Shown here in pieces: positions 1-8,301 of a stretch of 64,000 nt of DNA. The position numbers were made by a program, and so were the translations under genes. The notes under the pieces were generated by a model that saw only the letters and a program-made list of their open reading frames with translations, had not been told where the DNA came from and searched no databases. Each line of letters opens with the position of its first letter. Within the stretch, counting starts at the first letter, position 1. This stretch comes from Klebsiella pneumoniae (GTDB lineage: Bacteria > Pseudomonadota > Gammaproteobacteria > Pseudomonadales > UBA5518): the NCBI GenBank assembly GCA_945862145.1, contig CAMAXE010000005.1:1-64000 (forward strand). The letters are read 5' to 3'.

Positions 1-1255
1 CGAGTAACTCAGCGGGTTTCCAGTTGGATCCTTGCTGCCGCTCATAGAACCGCACCCTGTCCAGGACGTGATCGAGTCCGATGCTGTCTGCCCAAAACAT
101 CGGGCCGCCGTGAGATCGAGGCCAGCCATAGCCATTGACCCAGACAAGATCGATGTCACTCGCGCACCGCGCGATGCCTTCTTCGAGGATCTTGGCGCCT
201 TCGTTGACAACGGCATAGAGGCAGCGCTCAAGGATCTCCTCATCCGATACTCTCCGAATCACCCTCCCCGATTTGTTCGCGTATTCCTCAACAAGCTCGC
301 GAACACCCGGGTCAATGCTGCGTACACGAGTGTCCGGGGCGTAGTTGTAATAGCCTGCCCCCGTCTTTTGCCCCAATCTGCCGAGCTCGCAAAGGCGGTG
401 CTTCAAATCGGTCGCACCCAGGGATTTCTCGAGCGACCATCCGATATCGAGCCCCGCGAGATCACTCATCGCAAAAGGCCCGAGGGGCATGCCAAACCCC
501 TCGAGCACTCGGTCCACATCCCAAGGCATGACGCCTTCCTGGACGAGCGCGTTCGCCTGAGCACGGCGAGCGAACGACATGCGGTTCCCGACGAATCCAT
601 GGCAAACGCCGACCACAACGGGTACCTTTTCGATCGACCGCGCAACCGAGATCGCAGCTGCGATCACCTCTTCGCTGGTTTGGCTGGCGCGAACGACCTC
701 GACGAGTCTCATGACGTTCGCGGGACTGAAGAAGTGCAGACCGACCACGGCCTGCGGCCGCTGAGTCGCAGAGGCAATGGCGTTGACGTCCAGGTAGCTC
801 GTGTTTGTCGCAAGTATCGCGCCCGGTTGTGCGAACCGATCGATCTCGGTGAAAACGGCTCGCTTGATGTCGAGATCCTCGTAGACGGCTTCTATCACAA
901 GCTCGCAGTCGCTAATGTCCCGGATGCTGCAGCCGGGCTGGAGCAGTTCCATTCGCTCCTCAAATTCCTGCATGGACAGCTTTCCTCTGTCCACACTTCT
1001 TCGGTAGCTCGCGCGAACCCTGGCCATGCCGGCATCCAGGCTGGCCGGCGTCGCATCCAGAAGGCACACGCTCATCCCCTTGTTGAGGAAGTTCATCGCG
1101 ATGCCGCCACCCATGGTGCCTGCGCCGATGATTCCCACCCTCCGGAGTGATGCGCTCGCAGGTCCGGAGACCGAGTCACCGAGGGCGGCGCGTTCTGCGC
1201 GTTGGAGGTAGTTCTCCGCGCGGGCATGGGAAAGGTCGCTGTTTTTGGAGGTCAT
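1..1255 (-). CDS. 3-hydroxyacyl-CoA dehydrogenase, FadB-like C-terminal half (3' end beyond window)
   Basis: NAD-dependent 3-hydroxyacyl-CoA dehydrogenase of beta-oxidation, oxidising 3-hydroxyacyl-CoA to 3-ketoacyl-CoA in the cytoplasm. About 418 codons are visible and no stop occurs before the left edge. A Rossmann motif GIIGAGTMGGGIA lies near residue 40, the substrate-site HFFSPAN follows, and then come two successive C-terminal helical domains (the first with FVGNRMSFARRAQAN, the second with NEGAKILEEGIA and GYGWPRSHGGP). This is the order of the dehydrogenase half of FadB/FadJ fusions. The expected enoyl-CoA hydratase half is absent: translation starts in a segment resembling the interdomain linker (about residues 14-25). 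Either it is a stand-alone dehydrogenase or a fusion that lost its 5' half. It abuts a deleted SDR gene on the other strand. The start is the ATG at 1255-1253. Family assignment is firm; substrate unknown. Confidence 0.88.
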   Translation of the reverse strand, partial: MTSKNSDLSHARAENYLQRAERAALGDSVSGPASASLRRVGIIGAGTMGGGIAMNFLNKGMSVCLLDATPASLDAGMARVRASYRRSVDRGKLSMQEFEERMELLQPGCSIRDISDCELVIEAVYEDLDIKRAVFTEIDRFAQPGAILATNTSYLDVNAIASATQRPQAVVGLHFFSPANVMRLVEVVRASQTSEEVIAAAISVARSIEKVPVVVGVCHGFVGNRMSFARRAQANALVQEGVMPWDVDRVLEGFGMPLGPFAMSDLAGLDIGWSLEKSLGATDLKHRLCELGRLGQKTGAGYYNYAPDTRVRSIDPGVRELVEEYANKSGRVIRRVSDEEILERCLYAVVNEGAKILEEGIARCASDIDLVWVNGYGWPRSHGGPMFWADSIGLDHVLDRVRFYERQQGSNWKPAELL

Positions 1256-1389
1256 GCTAAAACCAGAGTGAACTTTGGATACCCGGCGGTTCAATCGCTC
1301 GAATTGGGCATCAGGAGGGTCTTGCAAGGCACACCGACGGTAAAAGGCGAATCGCAATGGCGCTACCCGAAAACGGCAATGCACGGCAC

Positions 1390-1666
1390 ATCGGTCGACT
1401 CGACATCATTTGCAACAACGCGGGCACGATTTCGATGGCGCTGACCGAGGATATCTCGGAGCAGGACCGGGATCACGTGATCGGCGTCAAGCTCAAAGGC
1501 ACATTCCTCGGATGCAAGTACGCGATTCCCACCATGAAACCAGCACAGGGCGGCTCGATCATCGACATAGGATCCGTAAACAGCATGGTGGGCTCTGCGG
1601 GATACGAGTTAATGCCTGATCACGGGGTCCGCGATTCTGGTGGATGGCGGATTTACAGTGCATTGA
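1390..1666 (+). pseudogene. Short-chain dehydrogenase/reductase remnant with internal deletion
   Basis: The frame at 1390-1605 encodes a clear classical SDR core: GRLDIICNNAG, a middle segment with GTFLGCKYAIPTM, and GGSIIDIGSVNSMVGSAGY. The Rossmann N-terminus with its TGxxxGxG motif is missing. After 1605 homology stops, and about 7 bases later another frame (1613-1666) gives a typical SDR C-terminus, ITGSAILVDGGF, followed by TGA. Roughly 80 codons, including the catalytic YxxxK, have therefore been deleted with a change of frame. The product cannot be an active oxidoreductase. It faces the possibly truncated dehydrogenase at 1-1255, so the area looks like a rearrangement scar. Confidence 0.72.
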
Positions 1667-1740
1667 TCGGGCGTAACCGCGGCGCAATGCCGCCGTGTGA
1701 ACCGCGCATGGCCACCATCCCGCACCACTGCACGGCAACC

Positions 1741-2727
1741 CTAGCGTGAAGGGATATCGAATGCTCGACGTAATGCCGCGAGTTTCTGGTCGAAGAACTG
1801 CCTGGTAAGGAAAGCATCCGGGGAGATTTCGTCGAATCCATGGACGGCTCCAGGCAGGACGTGGAGCTCGGTAGACACTCCCGCACGAACTAGGCGTCGG
1901 GCATAGTCGATATCTTCACTTACAAAAAGGTCGAGTGCGCCGACACCGACGAAAGCTGGCGGCAGGCCTGTGAGGTCCGAAACACGAGCAGGAACCGCAG
2001 CACACGGTACTTCCGACCCACCGGGTTCGACACCAAGGAATGATTGCCAGCCGAATCGGTTCCAGTCGGGCGGCCAGAACATCATGCCCATATGCTCGGG
2101 ATCGGAGTGCGAACAACCGGTCCGGTCATCCAATGCCGGATAGACCAACACCTGCAGGAGTATCGGTACTTCGCCACGATCACGAGCCTCGATCGCCAGC
2201 AGCGCCGCGTGGCAGCCACCGGCGCTCTCGCCCATCACGGCGATTCGCGCAGGATCACACCCCAGTTCCGCGGCGTTGCCATGCAGCCACAACAGACCAG
2301 CGTAGTTGTCAGTCAGAGATCCACGCCAGCTAGTCTCCGGAGCGAGCCGGTAGTCAACGCTCACGCAGACACAGTCCAGTGCTGAGGCGATTTTCTGCAG
2401 ATTGCGCACTTCGAACTGTGCCGCTCCACCCACAAATCCGCCACCGTGCATGTGGAGAATCGCGGGTCTTGACGTATCTGGACGTGCATTGACCACGTAC
2501 ACCGCAAGCTCGTCACCCTCGCCCACGGCGATCACCCGCCGCTCGAAAGGCACTTCGTCAGAGACTGGCATCGCCCACTCGGCCATTCTCGAGCGGAAGT
2601 TGGCCAACGTTGATTCGCAAAGTGTGGGCACCTCCTGCAGCATCGCCGCCGTCGCCAGCGTACTCTCGAGCATCTCAGGATCGACGAAGCCAGGAACCCG
2701 CAGCGCAGATCCATAGTCACCTTTCAT
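1741..2727 (-). CDS. Alpha/beta hydrolase, hormone-sensitive-lipase family esterase
   Basis: Predicted carboxylesterase of the HSL (family IV) group, 328 residues. The oxyanion motif HGGG is at residues 94-97, the nucleophile elbow GESAG has Ser168, the acid is probably Asp266 (in GALDLF), and His296 (in GAVHGFD) completes the triad. There is no signal peptide, so it should be cytoplasmic. The start is the ATG at 2727-2725, which overlaps the TGA of the upstream AraC gene as ATGA; an in-frame codon 22 triplets upstream would lie deep inside that gene. Translational coupling to the regulator suggests it belongs to the regulator's own circuit. The natural substrate, an ester or lactone, cannot be read from sequence. 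Confidence 0.88.
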   Translation of the reverse strand: MKGDYGSALRVPGFVDPEMLESTLATAAMLQEVPTLCESTLANFRSRMAEWAMPVSDEVPFERRVIAVGEGDELAVYVVNARPDTSRPAILHMHGGGFVGGAAQFEVRNLQKIASALDCVCVSVDYRLAPETSWRGSLTDNYAGLLWLHGNAAELGCDPARIAVMGESAGGCHAALLAIEARDRGEVPILLQVLVYPALDDRTGCSHSDPEHMGMMFWPPDWNRFGWQSFLGVEPGGSEVPCAAVPARVSDLTGLPPAFVGVGALDLFVSEDIDYARRLVRAGVSTELHVLPGAVHGFDEISPDAFLTRQFFDQKLAALRRAFDIPSR

Positions 2728-3857
2728 TCGACTGCGATCTCCGCGAGTTCGGGCGGAGCATCGAACGCCGATTCCCTGCTCAAGGCCTTCCACACTACAT
2801 TGTGGATCAGCCGGCTCGACGAGGCACGGCGCCTGTTATGGTCCCCTCGAACGCTGGTATCCGAGGGGAGCTCGCCGAAACTTTTGTTATAGAAATGGGC
2901 GAACCTGCTCATGTTGCAGAACCCATATTTATGCGCGATGCGGTAAATCGATTTCATTGAACTCCCGGCGAGCAACTCTCGTCGAACCATGCCAAGGCGG
3001 GTAGTCAGAAGGTACTCCGAGGGGGACACACCGGTGATTTCCTCGAAGCTATAGCGGAGCGTCCTTGTGCTGACGCCGACGAAGGCGCTGAGGTCCGGGA
3101 TGGATATCGGATCACAGACATGCTGCTCGAGATAGTTGACCGCCTTGTCGACGACATATGATCGGGTCGACGGTCTGGGCAGTTCCTGGTGCCTGTCCTG
3201 ACCGATCGCCACCGTAGATACCAGAACTCTTAGCAAGGACTCCACTGCCCTGTCTAGTTGCAGGACCGGTTCCGACGACTGCTCGCAGCGTATGGCACAG
3301 CGGAGCACATCGCCAATCGCCGAGTGAAAGTCATCGACTGCCTGCGGATCAGTCACGCAGTGCGTGGCGTCCATGAGATCGTGGACGCTGGCACCCCGTA
3401 TCTGGTCGCAAACCCGCTCTGCCAGCAGGTCTGCGTCGATCGACACCGAAAGGTTATCGTAGGCACCGGCGAAGTAGGTCCTGTGGTGGTAGTTTCTGGG
3501 GAGTTTGACGATTGTATTCGGAGCAAACGAACGCCCGTCATGGAACGTTCCGCCGATCCGATCGATCGAGCTCGCGAATACGATGAGGTTATTGCCTGCA
3601 CTGCCGCGGTAACAGACGGGATGATCTACCTGGTCGCGTACCACTGCGGCCTTGCTGTGGCAGAGTGCGACAACCCTGCCGTGGAACTTTTCCCGCCTGA
3701 CCTGACTGTAGTGGTGATCGGAGCCGCGGACCACGCTGCCGTGCTGCTCGGACTCGTGCGTCTCCTGCACCGCTAGCAAATAGTTGGTGCCGGTGCCGGA
3801 AAGATTTCCGGCAGATGGGGCCCGCTCACCGTTCGCCAAGGAATCCCCTGCAAACAT
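2724..3857 (-). CDS. AraC family transcriptional regulator
   Basis: 377-residue regulator. The N-terminal 230 or so residues are a ligand or dimerisation domain of the AraC-binding-like type. Residues about 260-365 form the double helix-turn-helix DNA-binding domain, recognisable by the first helix pair (DLSAFVGVSTRTLRYSFEE), the GVSPSEYL link and the second (IAHKYGFCNMSRFAHFYNKSFG). Its stop overlaps the esterase start, so the two are co-transcribed. Upstream, 60-80 bases before the start, lies a perfect 8-base inverted repeat that could be its operator. Likely targets are the esterase, the acyl-CoA synthetase or the amine dehydrogenase operon next door, but this is inference from position. 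Confidence 0.88.
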   Translation of the reverse strand: MFAGDSLANGERAPSAGNLSGTGTNYLLAVQETHESEQHGSVVRGSDHHYSQVRREKFHGRVVALCHSKAAVVRDQVDHPVCYRGSAGNNLIVFASSIDRIGGTFHDGRSFAPNTIVKLPRNYHHRTYFAGAYDNLSVSIDADLLAERVCDQIRGASVHDLMDATHCVTDPQAVDDFHSAIGDVLRCAIRCEQSSEPVLQLDRAVESLLRVLVSTVAIGQDRHQELPRPSTRSYVVDKAVNYLEQHVCDPISIPDLSAFVGVSTRTLRYSFEEITGVSPSEYLLTTRLGMVRRELLAGSSMKSIYRIAHKYGFCNMSRFAHFYNKSFGELPSDTSVRGDHNRRRASSSRLIHNVVWKALSRESAFDAPPELAEIAVE

Positions 3858-3917
3858 GTTTTTCTCCCCAAGTCAGCCTTGCGCTGAAGCCCGCCGACAT
3901 TGTCATACAGGCCATAT

Positions 3918-3937
3918 AACCTAACTTGTGTTAGGTT
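3918..3937. promoter_or_regulatory. Perfect inverted repeat upstream of AraC gene (operator or hairpin)
   Basis: AACCTAAC, a four-base spacer TTGT, and GTTAGGTT form a perfect 8-base inverted repeat in the gap between the AraC gene and the acyl-CoA synthetase. A short T-run follows on the plus strand only. No plus-strand gene ends here, so a terminator role is unlikely. An operator for the leftward AraC-esterase promoter fits better. The remaining bases of this 154-base gap show nothing else clear. Confidence 0.5.
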
Positions 3938-4011
3938 TTTATAGCAACTTTCTACCAGAGAGGTCCCTGCCTATCAAGCGAGTTGGCCGTTCCCGGTTAC
4001 TGAGCAGGTGG

Positions 4012-5727
4012 CTACCGGGCATCCTCCAAAGACAGCTTCTGCTGCAGTACGCGCTTGACGAACTTGCCGCTTGCGTTGCGTGGAATAGGCTCATCCATGA
4101 ACCAAATGTAGCGCGGCACCTTGAAGGCGGCGATGTACCGGCCGCAATGCGCACGAAGCTCCGAAGAGCTGATAACAGCGCCAGACCTGGGATAGATTGC
4201 GGCACCGACTTCCTCCCCTAGGCGTTCATCCGGTACCGCGAAAACCACGCATTCCGATACGCCATCGTGGTGGAAGATCGCGCTCTCGACCTCTGCGCAA
4301 TAGATGTTCTCCCCACCCCTCAGCACCATATCCTTCGCTCTGTCGACCAAATGGATGAAACCCTCATGGTCGAGGTAAGCGATGTCGCCCGTGTGGAACC
4401 AGCCCTCTGCGAGCACCGTCGCGGTAGCTTCCGGTTGATTCAGATAACCTCGGATGACCGTAGCGCCACGCACCAGCAGTTCGCCGACTCCGTAGGTCGG
4501 CAGAGTGCGCCCGTCACTGTCGACACACTTGACTTCAAAGGTCGGCATGGCAGGCCCGACGCTGCTCGGGCGATCCATGAAGAACTCGAGCGACACGGCG
4601 GCGATTATTCCACTGGTTTCGGTCAATCCGTATCCCGTGCTGGGTCGCGCTCCGGGCAGCACCTGCGGGATCTTACTCACAAGATCGGGATGCATGGCCG
4701 CCCCGCCACCCCCGATAGTCAGGAGAGACGACGTGTCGCGCGAACTGAAGTCGGGATGCGCGAGGATCTCCCTTGTCATCATCGGTACCGCACCAAATGT
4801 GGTCGGGCGCTCTTTCTCTATGAGTCTCAGCGCCTCCGCCGCATCCCATTTGTACATGAGTATCAAGGAGCCACCGATCAGCGGCGCGACCTGCGCGACG
4901 CAGTTGTTTGCGGTCACATGGAAGAACGGTGTCGCGACCAGTGCACGGGGGGGAGCGCTGTTCGAGGTTTCTGCCGGGGTGCAGCCAGCAACGCTGGCAA
5001 GCGCTTTCATCTGCACGGTCGTTGCAAAAACCACGTTGAGGATGTTGTTGACGCAACTCCTGTGCGTCAACACAGCTCCCTTGGGATGCCCGGTTGTACC
5101 CGATGTATAGAACACGCAGGCATCCTGGTCGCTGTCGATGGTGCACTCGGGAAAACTCGCGTCTCCATCCACGATGACGTCCCAGGGTTCAGCCCACTCG
5201 GGCAGAGCACAATCCGACCGCACTGCGATAACGTCGAGACTGTCGAAGGCCTCCCTTATTTCCGCGAACCTCCGTATGCGCTCCCCATCCGCTATCAGCA
5301 CCCGGGGTGACGAATCCTCAAGTGCGTAGTGCATCTCATGCGAAACCCACCACGCATTCATACCGACAGCAACGGCGCCCATGCCGGTAACTGCCCAGAA
5401 GGCGATCATCCACTCCGGATAGTTGCGCATCGCAATCGCGACGCGATCGCCCCGCCCTACACCCCTGTTGACCAGGGCTCTGGCGAGAGCAGCCGCACGC
5501 GAATGCGCCTGCATATAGGTAATGCGCTCATCCTGGTAGATCAGGTATTCCTTTTGCCCATGCGCGCGGGAGGCGAGCCACACCTCCCGCAAAGAGGTTG
5601 GCGCTCGCACATAGCCGCGCGTCGGCATGCCGCGAACGAGAAGGTGACCAACCTCGAACATCTCGCCCGGCGCGGTGAGTTCGGCCCATGCTCTTCGCAG
5701 CTCGTTGTACATAGGCCGCCCCGGCAA
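4012..5727 (-). CDS. AMP-dependent acyl-CoA synthetase (long/medium-chain or aryl acid:CoA ligase)
   Basis: 571-residue ANL-superfamily enzyme that activates a carboxylic acid through an acyl-adenylate to its CoA thioester. The phosphate-binding loop YTSGTTGHPKG is at residues 207-217, the A5 motif is GYGLTET, the hinge region (VDRAKDMVLRGGENI) is near residue 450, and the C-terminal catalytic Lys lies in NASGKFVKR. Length is normal for the family. It starts at 5727, although an in-frame ATG five codons on is also possible. It lies only 33 bases downstream of the cytochrome gene of the amine dehydrogenase operon and on the same strand. This makes it a candidate for activating the acid formed after amine oxidation. 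Acid specificity cannot be told from sequence. Confidence 0.9.
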   Translation of the reverse strand: MPGRPMYNELRRAWAELTAPGEMFEVGHLLVRGMPTRGYVRAPTSLREVWLASRAHGQKEYLIYQDERITYMQAHSRAAALARALVNRGVGRGDRVAIAMRNYPEWMIAFWAVTGMGAVAVGMNAWWVSHEMHYALEDSSPRVLIADGERIRRFAEIREAFDSLDVIAVRSDCALPEWAEPWDVIVDGDASFPECTIDSDQDACVFYTSGTTGHPKGAVLTHRSCVNNILNVVFATTVQMKALASVAGCTPAETSNSAPPRALVATPFFHVTANNCVAQVAPLIGGSLILMYKWDAAEALRLIEKERPTTFGAVPMMTREILAHPDFSSRDTSSLLTIGGGGAAMHPDLVSKIPQVLPGARPSTGYGLTETSGIIAAVSLEFFMDRPSSVGPAMPTFEVKCVDSDGRTLPTYGVGELLVRGATVIRGYLNQPEATATVLAEGWFHTGDIAYLDHEGFIHLVDRAKDMVLRGGENIYCAEVESAIFHHDGVSECVVFAVPDERLGEEVGAAIYPRSGAVISSSELRAHCGRYIAAFKVPRYIWFMDEPIPRNASGKFVKRVLQQKLSLEDAR

Positions 5728-5760
5728 CCCCGATCAGAGTCCTCTAGCTTGGCTATGCCG

Positions 5761-6573
5761 CTATCGGAGGGACTTCAGGTAGTGAACGATTTGCTCCCGC
5801 AGATGCTTATCTGGCTCACCGACGAAAGTCATCGTGGTGTTGGGGATGAGCTTCCTGGGCGCTTGGACGAACGCATCCAGATTGGACTGCGTCCACACAA
5901 TGGCGACAGCCTTCATGGATTTGGAGTACTCGAAGCCCGGATTGATGCCACTCTTCCTGCCATAAACGCCCCGGAGATTTGGCCCCATACCATTCGCGCC
6001 ATCCTCAGAAACAGGATGACAGGCCGCACAAATCGCAAAAGAGGGGGGCTGCTCGACTTCACGAGCGGGCGCAGCTTCTTCGCTGTGAGAATCATCGGCA
6101 GACCAGACGGGTTTGCCCGCATCAGACATGCTGGAGGCTCCGGCACTGACCGCAATCAAGGCCTCGACCCTGGATCGCTCCTGCGTCGCATCGGACAGTG
6201 GCGACTGCCGCAGCGCGCCTACTTCTGCCGCAGTAAAGGGTGTAAATCCCGTCGGCAGCCCATCGGGATCGTAGGCCTCGAGCATCCAGTTGATCACGTC
6301 CGCGAGATCCTGATCGCCCAGCGACGACTGCGCGACGCCAGGGACCCTGACCAGGTATTCCCTGCCAGCCTGCACGGCGAGGTATGAACCAATGTGACCC
6401 CTGAAATCGGGAATGAAGCCATTCTGACCAGAGCCATCAGCCTTGTGGCATCCCTCACAGCCGATGATGTATGCGAGCGGTCTGGGCGAAGGCGCTTCAC
6501 TTGCGACAGTCGGGGTTGAGAGAACGGCAGCAAGTAGCGCTAGAGCATGGCAGATGTGCCTCGCCAACGTCAT
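5761..6573 (-). CDS. Periplasmic di-haem cytochrome c, last gene of TTQ amine dehydrogenase operon
   Basis: 270 residues with an N-terminal signal peptide (residues 1-25, ending TVASE) and two class I cytochrome c domains. The haem sites are CEGCH (39-43) and CAACH (182-186). A PNTTMTF segment near the end of domain two is the likely axial Met. An acidic, disordered linker (SADDSHSEEAAPA) joins the domains. The start ATG overlaps the stop of the small-subunit gene (ATGA at 6573-6570); a longer reading would run far back into that gene. Position makes it the probable electron acceptor of the amine dehydrogenase, in place of the copper protein amicyanin or azurin used in known systems. It is too small and has the wrong layout to be MauG. 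Confidence 0.88.
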   Translation of the reverse strand: MTLARHICHALALLAAVLSTPTVASEAPSPRPLAYIIGCEGCHKADGSGQNGFIPDFRGHIGSYLAVQAGREYLVRVPGVAQSSLGDQDLADVINWMLEAYDPDGLPTGFTPFTAAEVGALRQSPLSDATQERSRVEALIAVSAGASSMSDAGKPVWSADDSHSEEAAPAREVEQPPSFAICAACHPVSEDGANGMGPNLRGVYGRKSGINPGFEYSKSMKAVAIVWTQSNLDAFVQAPRKLIPNTTMTFVGEPDKHLREQIVHYLKSLR

Positions 6574-7091
6574 TGCTCCGCGAGCGATACTACGCGAGCC
6601 ACCGTACAGGCGTAGGTCGGCGCCACACCTCCATAGCACCACGTCAGCGAGTTCGCCTTGTCTGGTCGATACTTCGGCGTATCACCCTCGTTGCGGTTGC
6701 AATAGCAACGCCCACAGTTGGCAGCGCCACAGCAATCGTTGTAAGAGACGACATAGTTCTTTCCATCATCCGGGTTGCGGCAGGTGCCCACCCATGCGAT
6801 GGGTGAAGGCTGGGTGCCCGGGGGACATTGTGTCGATGTGCCTCCACAGCAACTGCACATGACCCCATCGACCGAACAGTAGGCCCAATAGTCGCAGCTT
6901 CTCGGATTATTCCAATCAGCGCTTTCCGCTGCCTGCGTCTTACTGACCCGGAACACCGGTAGCAGAGGGACCACCGCACCGCCTGCCACCAGAGTCCCAA
7001 TCCGCCCGAGAAAACTGCGCCGCGATGTGCGGTCAGCGAGCGCGCCAGTGGACCTCTCGAAGAGGTTGTCAAACCATTTGTGTCTGTCCAT
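6570..7091 (-). CDS. mauA: TTQ amine dehydrogenase small (light) subunit
   Basis: Small subunit of methylamine or aromatic amine dehydrogenase, the periplasmic enzyme that oxidises primary amines to aldehyde and ammonia. A twin-arginine type leader (RRSFLGRIGT, residues 24-33) precedes a Cys-rich mature domain: CDYWAYCSVDG, CSCCGG, CPPGT, YNDCCG and CGRCYCNRNEG match the family disulfide scaffold. The two tryptophans that are crosslinked into the TTQ cofactor correspond to Trp100 (IAWVGTC) and Trp151 (LTWCYGG). Length (173) is typical. It is third-from-last in the order large subunit, MauE, MauD, small subunit, cytochrome, the same BEDA order as aau and mau clusters. Methylamine versus aromatic amine specificity is not decidable here; the symbol denotes the family only. 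Confidence 0.93.
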   Translation of the reverse strand: MDRHKWFDNLFERSTGALADRTSRRSFLGRIGTLVAGGAVVPLLPVFRVSKTQAAESADWNNPRSCDYWAYCSVDGVMCSCCGGTSTQCPPGTQPSPIAWVGTCRNPDDGKNYVVSYNDCCGAANCGRCYCNRNEGDTPKYRPDKANSLTWCYGGVAPTYACTVARVVSLAEQ

Positions 7092-7138
7092 GGATCCTTA
7101 CCCGGTTACTCTCTGATCGATCAAGGCACTGTGAGGAA

Positions 7139-7744
7139 TCAGCTCGCAGTCTTTCTTGCCTCGAAATAATCCTGGATGGAGGCGATCTTCGATCGCTGCG
7201 CCTCAAGCAGGCTCTCAAGATGCTCTCGCGTGTTGACGAGGCCCTGACTGGCTATCGCACCCGCTTCGTCCAGCAGGACGGCGTAGGGCAATTTGCCAAT
7301 CTGGAATCGCATTCCCAGATCAGTCGAAAGGATGTAGGGAATGCTTTCGATACCGTGCTGCTTGCGATATGCCCGGTGGCCTTCGACGGCCGCATCACTC
7401 GCGAACACCAGTTCGAGCGACTTGCTCTCATCGGACAGAAGACTCTTGTATACCGGCATCAATCTGGAGCACACCGGGCAACCTGGCGCGACGAATGCGA
7501 TCAGGGTCGATCTCCCGGAAGGATTTAGTCCGCCAATGATCTGACTGCCGCCGTCCAACGTCTCAACGGCGAACGCTGGCACAAGGTCACCAATCTTCGC
7601 CGCCGCGCTGGTCATAAGTGCGCCAGCCGGACCGATCCGTCGATGAAGAACCCCGACCTGCCGGGCTAATCCGAGCACGAGGAGTCCGAGCGCGATTATC
7701 GCGATCCACTGCACCATGAACAGAAGGGTAAAGGTGCTGCTCAT
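7139..7744 (-). CDS. mauD: MauD, thioredoxin-like protein for amine dehydrogenase maturation
   Basis: 201 residues: an N-terminal membrane anchor (about residues 7-28) and a periplasmic thioredoxin fold with the redox motif CPVC (89-92) in APGCPVCSRLMP. In studied mau clusters MauD, together with MauE, is required to form or stabilise the six disulfides of the small subunit. It starts with ATG at 7744, overlapping the stop of mauE (ATGA). A 47-base gap separates it from the small-subunit gene downstream. Confidence 0.92.
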   Translation of the reverse strand: MSSTFTLLFMVQWIAIIALGLLVLGLARQVGVLHRRIGPAGALMTSAAAKIGDLVPAFAVETLDGGSQIIGGLNPSGRSTLIAFVAPGCPVCSRLMPVYKSLLSDESKSLELVFASDAAVEGHRAYRKQHGIESIPYILSTDLGMRFQIGKLPYAVLLDEAGAIASQGLVNTREHLESLLEAQRSKIASIQDYFEARKTAS

Positions 7745-8301
7745 CGAGGGCCCCCCTGAATTCGTCCGTGGTTAATGATCAGTTGATCGGCGACCAGGTA
7801 GACGATGTAGGCGAGTATCGATATCGCCATCACATTCGCGGCATCGAGAAAGCCAAACGGTATCGCAGGCGCAGGTATCAAAAGCAAACCGGCGAGGCCT
7901 GCGAGGAATGCATTCCTGGCCACAAGCATGTAGCTGACGGGAGTGTCACCCTTGCCCCATGAGCACCCGCAGTCCTGCATCGGATTGCCCCGTGCCAGGT
8001 TGGTTGCCATCGCTGCCGCATACACCAACAACAACACTGCAGAGAGCAGCGCAGCCACCGTGACCGCTGTAGGGATGAGCAAGGCGATCGCGGCGGCTAT
8101 GACGATGGAGACCTCCCAGGCAATAATCAACATCGCGAGGAGGGATCGCGCGTCGCGGCCAGCAAACTGCACACCCTCGAAATACGCGTTCAGCACGCCC
8201 TTGAATCCCGGTATGTCCAGGAGCTTATGGGCGGACGCAAACCCGAAGAGAACTGCCAGGAACACAAGTCCGGCGGCGTGCGGAACCGAGCTGACCAGCA
8301 T
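7741..8301 (-). CDS. mauE: MauE, integral membrane protein for amine dehydrogenase maturation
   Basis: 186-residue hydrophobic protein with about five predicted membrane segments and the family signature near the N-terminus (FGFASAHKLLDIPGFKG). A conserved cysteine pair is present in MQDCGCSWG, which fits passing of electrons or disulfides between membrane and MauD. It begins one base after the stop of the large-subunit gene and overlaps mauD by 4 bases, so the three are translationally coupled. Related to DoxX/MauE membrane proteins. Confidence 0.9.
   Translation of the reverse strand: MLVSSVPHAAGLVFLAVLFGFASAHKLLDIPGFKGVLNAYFEGVQFAGRDARSLLAMLIIAWEVSIVIAAAIALLIPTAVTVAALLSAVLLLVYAAAMATNLARGNPMQDCGCSWGKGDTPVSYMLVARNAFLAGLAGLLLIPAPAIPFGFLDAANVMAISILAYIVYLVADQLIINHGRIQGGPR

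Noticed and set aside
32-1150. A 372-codon plus-strand frame at the left edge
   Set aside because: It is the mirror of the 3-hydroxyacyl-CoA dehydrogenase coding frame on the minus strand, whose GAGTMG motif and two C-terminal domains are clear.
3918-3941. Intrinsic terminator on the plus strand
   Set aside because: The hairpin with T-run has the right form, but no plus-strand gene lies upstream. An operator for the leftward AraC promoter is a better reading.
5761-6573. The operon's di-haem cytochrome as MauG
   Set aside because: MauG-type proteins are about 350-400 residues with a CcpA fold. This protein has two separate class I cytochrome domains on a disordered linker and no peroxidase motifs.
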